From positions 155,648-219,647 of the forward strand of contig JQAY01000001.1 of NCBI GenBank assembly GCA_001436895.1: DNA of 64,000 nucleotides. The letters run 5' to 3'. The position numbers and the translations under genes are program-made. The DNA comes from Weissella confusa (GTDB lineage: Bacteria; Bacillota; Bacilli; Lactobacillales; Lactobacillaceae). This document shows, piece by piece, positions 57,666 through 64,000 of the stretch (position 1 is the first letter of the stretch; each line of letters begins with the position of its first letter). The notes below the pieces were generated by a model, which saw only the letters and a program-made list of their open reading frames with translations, was not told the DNA's origin and did not search any database.

Positions 57666-57681
57666 TTGAATAGACAGTGCT

Positions 57682-57719
57682 AAAAAGCTCGCATCTTTGT
57701 CAGGTGCGAGCTTTTTTTT
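57682..57719 (+). terminator. Terminator of the nucleoside operon
   Basis: AAAAAGCTCGCA pairs with TGCGAGCTTTTT, with a T8 run. Confidence 0.9.
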
Positions 57720-57764
57720 GCGAACTAACGTAATAAATCACAAAAAACATGTGAAAGTGACATG

Positions 57765-57900
57765 AAAATGAGTAATATTCTCATTTTTAAAAACGTTGAT
57801 ATAACGCGGGGTTTAAACGTTTTATTGTCTGAAATTCAAACATAATTCACAGTTTGTATTAAAAAATGGCATTGCTTCTCATTTTCGTCCAGGATATGAT
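57765..57900 (+). promoter_or_regulatory. oppA promoter region
   Basis: TTGCTT (57872-57877), 17 bp, TATGAT (57895-57900) is a credible promoter. Upstream are the inverted repeats AAAATGAG (57765-57772)/CTCATTTT (57780-57787) and AAAACGTT/AACGTTTT (about 57790-57822). Confidence 0.55.
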
Positions 57901-57953
57901 ACATGCATATTGAAAAACGTTATTTACATTTTCTGGATATGGGGAGTTATTTT

Positions 57954-59579
57954 ATGAACAAATTGTTGAAGACGTCAGCATTGTTGTCAACGGCCTTGAT
58001 TTTGGGATCAACGGTTGCACCTTTGACGGCAGATGCTGCTAAGTACAAGACGATCAACTGGACTGAAGGTGCTGACTTGGGAACTATGGACCCTTCAAAG
58101 TCTACTGCTGCTGTTGATTTTGATGCGTTGCAAGCCACTGGTGATGGTTTGTACCGTAACGACAAGTCAGGAAAGCCAGCTTTGGCTTTGGCTGAATCTG
58201 TTGAGAAGTCAGAAGATGGCTTGTCATTGACGTTCAAGTTGCGTTCAGGTTTGCAATGGGCAAACGGTGACGCTTTGACGGCTCACGACTTTGTATACGG
58301 ATGGCAACGTACGAACGATCCAAAGACGGCATCACAATACGCATACTTGTTCTCAGGTATTAAGAACGCTGATGCTATCCAATCAGGTGAAAACACTGAT
58401 TTGTCATCATTGGGTGTAACTGCAGTCGATGACACAACTTTGGAAGTGCAATTGGAAAAGCCAATGCCACAACTTGAGTCAGTATTGACGATGGCACCAT
58501 TCTACCCACAAAACCAAAAGTTTGTGGAAAAGGTTGGTAAGAAGTACGGAACTGCCGCTAAGTACACGTTGGCATCAGGTCCATACATCTTGAAGGACTG
58601 GACTGGTTCAAACAACAAGTACTCATTGGTAAAGAACAGCAAGTACTACGATGCTGCGGTTGTTAAGACGCCTAAGGTTGTTGTTCAAACAATCAAGGAC
58701 CAAAACACGGGTTACAACTTGTACAAGTCAGGTAAGGTTGACTTCACTAACTTGTCACCTGATCAAGTTAAGGCTTCTAAGAAGAACAAGGCTTACAAGG
58801 TTATCCCACAAGCTTCAACGTTCTACATGGAGTTTAATCAAAAGAAGGTTAAGGCCTTGGCTAACGAAAAGATTCGTCAAGCTATCTCATACTCAATCGA
58901 CCGTAAGACTTTGTCAGACAAGATTTTGACGGGAACTGCAACGCCAGCAACGACGTTTACGTCAACTAAGTTGGCTGTTGATCCTAACACGAACGAAGAC
59001 TTTGCTAAGGCAGCTGAAGTAAAGGGTGCAATTGCATACGACAAGACTAAGGCTAAGAAGTTGTTCAAGGAAGGTATGAAGGAAGCTGGCGTTAAGAAGT
59101 TGACGTTGCAAATGGTAACGGATGACACTGACGGTGCAAAGCGTACTGCTCAATTCTTGCAATCACAAATGGAAAAGTTGGACGGTTTGAAGATCGACAT
59201 CAAGACGGTACCATTTAAGCAACGTTTGGCTTTGTCACAAGAAAAGAAGTTTGACTTGGTTATCACTGCATGGGGAGCCGACTACGGTGATCCATCAACG
59301 TTCTTGGACTTGTACACGAAGGATTCATCATTCAACAACGGTTCATGGGATAACGCCCAATACAACGAGTTGATGCAAGCTGCTAAGACGACTGACGTTA
59401 ACGACGACAAGAAGCGTTACGACGACTACAAGCAAGCAGAGCAAATCATCGACAAGGAAGTCGGTGTGGCACCTTTGTACTACCGTTCATACGCTACGTT
59501 GTTCCGTACGTCAGTTAAGGGTGTTGTTATGAACCCTGCTGGTGCACCTTACGACTGGAAGTGGGCATACAAGAAGTAA
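57954..59579 (+). CDS. oppA: Oligopeptide ABC substrate-binding protein without lipobox
   Basis: 541-aa SBP_bac_5 protein of the OppA group. The signal peptide (KLLKTSALLSTALILGSTVAPLTADAA) ends in an AxA site and has no Cys, so this OppA is not a standard lipoprotein. The mature part has EGADLGTMDPSKSTA, RSGLQWANGDALTAHDFVYGWQR and the late DYGDPSTFLDLY segment. GGGGAG before ATG 57954 fixes the start. Between it and oppB are a terminator and a new promoter, so oppA can be expressed separately. Confidence 0.93.
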   Translation: MNKLLKTSALLSTALILGSTVAPLTADAAKYKTINWTEGADLGTMDPSKSTAAVDFDALQATGDGLYRNDKSGKPALALAESVEKSEDGLSLTFKLRSGLQWANGDALTAHDFVYGWQRTNDPKTASQYAYLFSGIKNADAIQSGENTDLSSLGVTAVDDTTLEVQLEKPMPQLESVLTMAPFYPQNQKFVEKVGKKYGTAAKYTLASGPYILKDWTGSNNKYSLVKNSKYYDAAVVKTPKVVVQTIKDQNTGYNLYKSGKVDFTNLSPDQVKASKKNKAYKVIPQASTFYMEFNQKKVKALANEKIRQAISYSIDRKTLSDKILTGTATPATTFTSTKLAVDPNTNEDFAKAAEVKGAIAYDKTKAKKLFKEGMKEAGVKKLTLQMVTDDTDGAKRTAQFLQSQMEKLDGLKIDIKTVPFKQRLALSQEKKFDLVITAWGADYGDPSTFLDLYTKDSSFNNGSWDNAQYNELMQAAKTTDVNDDKKRYDDYKQAEQIIDKEVGVAPLYYRSYATLFRTSVKGVVMNPAGAPYDWKWAYKK

Positions 59580-59628
59580 TTTTGATTGCAGAATCAAAAC
59601 GACACTTGTTTGTTAAGTTTGAATAGAC

Positions 59629-59666
59629 AACACGCATCTATCTACTATGGATAGATGCGTGTTTTA
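59629..59666 (+). terminator. Terminator between oppA and oppB
   Basis: AACACGCATCTATC pairs perfectly with GATAGATGCGTGTT. Confidence 0.85.
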
Positions 59667-59721
59667 CATATAGGGCGAGTGCAAGAGCGTCCCAGAATCT
59701 GGACAAACATATCAAAATCTA

Positions 59722-59735
59722 TGTAAACGCTAACA
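59722..59735. promoter_or_regulatory. cre site before oppB
   Basis: TGTAAACGCTAACA matches the full CcpA consensus. Confidence 0.75.
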
Positions 59736-59777
59736 AATTCGTAAGTGTTAAGAAATTTTGATTCTCATGTGATATTA

Positions 59778-59812
59778 CCTGACAAACCCTTTTATAATCG
59801 GGACTTGTCTGG
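59778..59812 (+). promoter_or_regulatory. oppB promoter within an inverted repeat
   Basis: TATAAT (59793-59798) is enclosed by CCTGACAAACCC and GGGACTTGTCTGG, an imperfect inverted repeat that could be a repressor site for oppBCDF. The -35 is weak. About 120 bp of leader follow. Confidence 0.5.
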
Positions 59813-59934
59813 TAAGATTAGAAAATACTAATAAAAACTATGGATATGTGAGAGATATCAACCTCGTTTTTAATTAAACGTAAGTGAGTCTTTCATAATA
59901 TGAATAGCAGGAATAATAGGGGAAGGTCATCGCT

Positions 59935-60855
59935 ATGATCAAATATTTACTTAAGCGACTAGCAATCATTATTTTGACGCTGGTGCTGATTATCTCAGCG
60001 ACATTTTTCTTGATGAAGCTGATGCCTGGTTCACCGCTTGCGAATGCTGAGCGTTTGTCTGAGGCACAACAAAAGATGATTGAAGCACAGTACGGCTTGG
60101 ATAAGCCAATTTTCATTCAATACGTCACTTATTTGTGGGATGCCTTGCATTTCGACTTCGGTGTGTCATTCCAATTTGCTAACCAAGAAGTTTCAACGTT
60201 GATTGCACAACGTATGGGACCTTCAGCGCAATTGGGAATTCAAGCCTTGATCTTCGGTGTTATCGCCGGTATCGGACTTGGTTCAGCGGCTGCTGTTCGT
60301 CGTAACACAAAGACGGATACAATCTTGTCAATCATCGCCGTTTTGGGGATTTCAATTCCATCATTCGTGTTTGCGGCTTTGTTGCAATACTGGGTTGGTT
60401 TGAAGTTGGACTGGTTGCCGATCGCTGGTTGGAAGGGCTTCTCTTCTACTATCTTGCCAACAATCGCGTTGGGAATGGCACCTTTGGCAACGTCAGCCCG
60501 TTTCATCCGTACCGAAATGGTGGATGTTTTGGGTTCTGACTACATCGAATTGGCACGTGCCAAGGGATTGTCAAAGCGTGAAGTGATTTGGAAGCACGCA
60601 ATGCGTAACTCATTGATTCCGTTGGTAACGTTGATTGGACCAATGGCGGTTAACTTGATGACTGGGTCAATCGTTGTTGAGTCAATCTTCTCAATTCCTG
60701 GAATCGGTAGCCAATTCGTTTCATCAATTTTGACGAATGACTACCAAATCATCATGGGAACGACGATTGTCTATGCCATGATGTTGATGGTTGTATTGTT
60801 GATTACGGATATCTTGTACGGTGTCATTGACCCACGTATCCGTTTGGCAAAGTAA
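59935..60855 (+). CDS. oppB: Oligopeptide ABC permease OppB
   Basis: 306 aa, six TMs. N-terminal KRLAIIILTLVLIISATFFLMKLMPG and the EAA loop RAKGLSKREVIWKHAMRNSLIP are typical. AGGGGAAGG precedes the ATG. First gene of oppBCDF, 10 bp before oppC. Confidence 0.94.
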   Translation: MIKYLLKRLAIIILTLVLIISATFFLMKLMPGSPLANAERLSEAQQKMIEAQYGLDKPIFIQYVTYLWDALHFDFGVSFQFANQEVSTLIAQRMGPSAQLGIQALIFGVIAGIGLGSAAAVRRNTKTDTILSIIAVLGISIPSFVFAALLQYWVGLKLDWLPIAGWKGFSSTILPTIALGMAPLATSARFIRTEMVDVLGSDYIELARAKGLSKREVIWKHAMRNSLIPLVTLIGPMAVNLMTGSIVVESIFSIPGIGSQFVSSILTNDYQIIMGTTIVYAMMLMVVLLITDILYGVIDPRIRLAK

Positions 60856-60865
60856 GGAGTAGCAC

Positions 60866-61897
60866 ATGGCTGAACAAGTAAATTTGACGGCAGATGACTT
60901 TAAGCTGCTTCCAGCGGATCGTCATGTCGATAACGAAAAGATTATGAAGCCTTCATTGAGCTTCGCTAAGGATGCTTGGCGTCGTTTGAAGAAGAACAAG
61001 GGAGCCTTCATCTCATTGTGGATTTTGGTTTTCATTTTTGTGGCAGCATTTGGTTCTGCACCAATTGCCAACTCAAAGTCAACGTCACACCAAGATGTTA
61101 CGTTGCAAAACTTGCCACCACGTTTGCCAGGTGTCTTGGGAGATATTCCAGGGTTCACTGGTCATGCAAAGTTGGATGGTGTCAAGGTTGATTCATACGA
61201 TTCAGCTGGCGTTTCAAAGAAGAAGAATTTCTGGTTTGGAACTGACCAATTTGGTCGTGACATCTTCAAGCGTGTCCTTTACGGAACGCGTATCTCATTG
61301 CAAGTTGCGTTGATCGCCGCTGCCATGGACTTGGTCTTTGGTGTTACATACGGAATTGTTTCCGGTTGGCGCGGTGGTAAGACCGACATTGTGATGCAAC
61401 GTATCATCGAAGTTATTTCATCAATTCCCAACTTGGTTGTGTTCGTTTTGTTGATTTTGATTTTGAAGCCCGGTATGTTGTCAATCGCATTGGGTATCGC
61501 AATGACATCATGGACGTCAATGGCACGTTTGATACGTGCGCAAGTATTGACAATTAAGGAACAAGATTACATCTTGGCCGCTCGTACATTGGGATCATCA
61601 GCATGGCGTATTGGTTTCCGCCACTTGGTACCAAACTTGAGTTCAACGATTATTGTGCAATTGATGTTCACAATCCCATCAGCAATCTTCTTCGAGGCAT
61701 TGTTGTCATTTATCGGATTGGGAATTCCAGTGCCAATGGCCTCATTGGGTACGTTGTTGAACGACGGACAAAAGGCTTTGCAATTCTATCCATACCAATT
61801 GGTAATTCCAGCACTTATCTTGGCTGTCATCATGATTGCCTTTAACTTGCTTGGAGATGGTTTGCGTGACGCCTTTGACCCTCGTACGAAGGATTAA
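60866..61897 (+). CDS. oppC: Oligopeptide ABC permease OppC
   Basis: 343 aa. A cytoplasmic N-terminal extension, TM1 (ISLWILVFIFVAAFGSAP), the FGTDQFGRDIFKR motif and the EAA loop AARTLGSSAWRIGFRHLVPN followed by the late TMs. Forms the channel with OppB. AAGGAG before the ATG. Confidence 0.94.
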   Translation: MAEQVNLTADDFKLLPADRHVDNEKIMKPSLSFAKDAWRRLKKNKGAFISLWILVFIFVAAFGSAPIANSKSTSHQDVTLQNLPPRLPGVLGDIPGFTGHAKLDGVKVDSYDSAGVSKKKNFWFGTDQFGRDIFKRVLYGTRISLQVALIAAAMDLVFGVTYGIVSGWRGGKTDIVMQRIIEVISSIPNLVVFVLLILILKPGMLSIALGIAMTSWTSMARLIRAQVLTIKEQDYILAARTLGSSAWRIGFRHLVPNLSSTIIVQLMFTIPSAIFFEALLSFIGLGIPVPMASLGTLLNDGQKALQFYPYQLVIPALILAVIMIAFNLLGDGLRDAFDPRTKD

Positions 61898-61914
61898 TGG
61901 AAGAGAGTTAAGAC

Positions 61915-63018
61915 ATGGCAGAAAAGATTCTTGAGGTTAAGGACCTTAAAATTAATTTCCGAACTTACAACGGTAAGGTACAAGCCATCCGCGACATTTC
62001 ATTTGATTTGTACAAGGGTGAGACGCTTGCTATCGTGGGTGAGTCTGGTTCAGGTAAGTCTGTTACGACACGCTCATTGATGGGCTTGTTGGCAAAGAAC
62101 GCTGAAGTTGAACATGGTTCAATCAAGTTCAAGGGCGATGAAATCATTGGTAAGTCAGAAGAAGACATGCAGCACTTGCGTGGTTCAGAAATTGCCATGA
62201 TTTTCCAAGACCCAATGACGTCATTGGATCCAACGATGAAGATTGGTCAACAAATTGCAGAACCTTTGATTAAGCACAAGAAGATGAGCAAGAAGGATGC
62301 CTGGGCTAAGGCATTGGAAATGATGAAGTTGGTTGGTATTCCAAATTCAGAAAACCACATCAATGACTATCCGCACCAATTCTCAGGTGGTATGCGTCAA
62401 CGTATCGTTATTGCGATTGCGATGATTAATAACCCTGAAATCCTAATTGCCGACGAACCAACGACGGCGTTGGACGTGACGATTCAAGCCCAAATCTTGG
62501 ACTTGATGAAGAAGATTCAAAAGGAAATTGATTCATCAATCATCTTTATCACCCACGACCTTGGTGTCGTGGCTGGTATGGCTGATCGTGTGGCGGTTAT
62601 GTACGCCGGACAAATTATTGAAATTGGAACTGTTGATGAAGTGTTTAACTTCCCACAACACCCATATACTTGGGGCTTGTTGAACTCAATGCCAACGACG
62701 GAAACGGCGCGTGGTGAGTTGGAAGCTATCCCAGGTACGCCGCCTGATTTGTTAGAGCCACCAGTTGGTGATCCATTTGCGGCACGTAACAAGTACGCTT
62801 TGGCAATCGATGAAAAGCAAAAGCCACCTTTCTTCAAGCTATCAGAGACGCACTTTGCGTCAACGTGGTTGTTGGATGAACGTGCGCCTGAAGTCGAGCC
62901 ACCATTGGAAGTACAAAAGCGTTGGGCTCGCTATCAAGCTGAGCACCCAGAAGCTGACCGTAAGAAGGCAGTCGCCGTCGACGCAACGGCAGTTCTTGGA
63001 ACGGAGGATAACAACTAA
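61915..63018 (+). CDS. oppD: Oligopeptide ABC ATPase OppD
   Basis: 367 aa. Walker A GESGSGKSV, Q-loop, signature FSGGMRQR, Walker B LIADEPTT and His switch THDLGVV; the C-terminal oligopeptide-type extension (PGTPPDLLEPPVGDPFAARNKYA) is present, but the usual Cys residues of the Fe-S/zinc-like motif are replaced (KYALAI in place of the typical C). A long acidic/basic tail follows. Its stop overlaps the oppF start. Confidence 0.94.
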   Translation: MAEKILEVKDLKINFRTYNGKVQAIRDISFDLYKGETLAIVGESGSGKSVTTRSLMGLLAKNAEVEHGSIKFKGDEIIGKSEEDMQHLRGSEIAMIFQDPMTSLDPTMKIGQQIAEPLIKHKKMSKKDAWAKALEMMKLVGIPNSENHINDYPHQFSGGMRQRIVIAIAMINNPEILIADEPTTALDVTIQAQILDLMKKIQKEIDSSIIFITHDLGVVAGMADRVAVMYAGQIIEIGTVDEVFNFPQHPYTWGLLNSMPTTETARGELEAIPGTPPDLLEPPVGDPFAARNKYALAIDEKQKPPFFKLSETHFASTWLLDERAPEVEPPLEVQKRWARYQAEHPEADRKKAVAVDATAVLGTEDNN

Positions 63019-63971
63019 TGGCTGAAGAAAAGAAGAAGTTAGTTGAAATCAAGGGACTTGATATCACGTTTAACAAGGGCCGTAGCAACGAAACGAAGGC
63101 TGTTCAAAATGCAACTTTCGACATTTACGAAGGTGAGACGTTTGGTCTTGTTGGTGAGTCAGGTTCAGGTAAGACGACAATCGGTCGTACGATTATGAAG
63201 TTGTACGAACCATCAGCAGGGGAAGTTTTGTTTGATGGTAAGGACATCGCTAAGTTGAAGAAGCGTGGCGAATTGTCAGACTTCCGTCAAGCGGTACAAA
63301 TGATTTTCCAAGACCCGCAAGCTTCGTTGAACTTGCGTATGAAGGTTAAGGACATCGTTGCTGAAGGTATCGACGTTAACCACTTGGCAGCGAGCGACGA
63401 AGATCGTTCAAAGCGTGTGGAAGATTTGTTGGAGACGGTTGGTTTGAATCGTGACCACTCAAATCGTTACCCACACGAGTTCTCTGGTGGACAACGTCAA
63501 CGTATTGGTATCGCCCGTGCGTTGGCTGTGCAACCAAAGTTCATCATTGCCGACGAGCCAATCTCTGCCTTGGACGTTTCAATCCAAGCGCAAGTTGTTA
63601 ACTTGATGAAGCAATTGCAAAAGGACAAGGGATTGACGTACTTGTTCATTGCCCACGACTTGTCGATGGTTAAGTACATTTCTGACCGTATCGGTGTTAT
63701 GCACTGGGGAAAGATGGTCGAAATTGGACCAGCCGACGAAGTTTACAACAAGCCTTTGCACGATTACACGCGCTCATTGTTGAGTGCTATTCCAGTTCCA
63801 GATCCATCAGTTGAGACGGCCCGTGAGCCAATCGTTTACGATCCAACTGACGAAATGGACGGACGTGACCGTGAGATGGTTGAAATTGCACCTGAACACT
63901 TCGTTTGGGCTGCAGAAGACGAAATCGAGATGTACAAGCAACGCGCCCGCGAAGCTGGTTTGATCGATTAA
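63018..63971 (+). CDS. oppF: Oligopeptide ABC ATPase OppF
   Basis: 317 aa. Walker [10 protein letters not shown], signature FSGGQRQR, Walker B IIADEPIS and switch AHDLSMV. It forms a heterodimer with OppD. The conserved C-terminal part ([10 protein letters not shown]) is followed by an acidic end. Last gene of the operon, 29 bp from the window edge; the downstream end is not visible. Confidence 0.94.
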   Translation: MAEEKKKLVEIKGLDITFNKGRSNETKAVQNATFDIYEGETFGLVGESGSGKTTIGRTIMKLYEPSAGEVLFDGKDIAKLKKRGELSDFRQAVQMIFQDPQASLNLRMKVKDIVAEGIDVNHLAASDEDRSKRVEDLLETVGLNRDHSNRYPHEFSGGQRQRIGIARALAVQPKFIIADEPISALDVSIQAQVVNLMKQLQKDKGLTYLFIAHDLSMVKYISDRIGVMHWGKMVEIGPADEVYNKPLHDYTRSLLSAIPVPDPSVETAREPIVYDPTDEMDGRDREMVEIAPEHFVWAAEDEIEMYKQRAREAGLID

Positions 63972-64000
63972 CAAGAAACGCACCTGACATTATTATGTTG

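Overview
The window looks like a chromosomal segment of a low-to-mid GC lactic acid bacterium, most likely Weissella or a close Leuconostocaceae relative. This rests on codon habits (strong TTG, AAG, CGT and CAA preference), gene order and protein resemblance, not on any database search. I saw no rRNA, tRNA, CRISPR array, transposase or phage gene.

Layout. (1) 1-7.2 kb: the essential WalRK cell-wall two-component locus (walR, walK, yycH, yycI, yycJ, htrA), followed by a C-rich small-RNA candidate in the gap after htrA. (2) 7.5-14.5 kb: DUF1934 and HD-hydrolase genes, a HAD phosphatase, rpoE, a two-gene regulator module (Rgg-like plus Mga-like), and pnuC behind a structured leader. (3) 14.5-27.9 kb: pyrG with a CTP-type attenuator, murA with Asp in place of the catalytic Cys, a CshA-type helicase, an AcpS-alanine racemase fusion with an orphan mazF, an FAD oxidoreductase, a multi-hairpin RNA, helD, trpS and ppx. 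(4) 27.9-34.6 kb: a roughly 0.47 kb structured non-coding stretch with a perfect cre site, a Gfo/Idh/MocA oxidoreductase, nnrD, a GPH sugar transporter, pepV and a surface protein. (5) 34.8-45.5 kb: a DUF1002 secreted protein, a flavodoxin, birA-bioY, a nucleotide-kinase-like gene, envelope proteins, a polar amino-acid ABC operon, a DyP peroxidase and an MFS exporter. (6) 45.5-49.1 kb: a 51-codon gene set among strong hairpins, then rbsR, rbsK and rpiA. (7) 49.3-52.3 kb: a second copy of the Rgg-like/Mga-like module plus a Spx-like protein without the CxxC motif. (8) 52.3-53.4 kb: a gene-poor stretch full of hairpins and terminators. (9) 53.4-57.7 kb: a DMT transporter divergent from a nucleoside uptake and hydrolysis operon. 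(10) 57.9-64 kb: a complete oppABCDF oligopeptide transporter.

How parts work together. The ribose (rbsK-rpiA) and nucleoside (nupC plus two hydrolases) operons carry almost identical 32-bp operator blocks, and the rbsR promoter carries the same core GTAAA-N4-TTTAC. This suggests one LacI-type repressor joins ribose and nucleoside salvage. Consensus or near-consensus cre sites before the nucleoside operon, the GPH transporter, oppB and the 28 kb RNA point to CcpA control. Cell-envelope functions (WalRK, MurA, Alr, surface proteins) are numerous, and a WalR-box match lies before the DUF1002 gene.

The best candidate for something undescribed is the duplicated Rgg-like/Mga-like gene pair. Others are the AcpS-Alr fusion and several structured RNA candidates.
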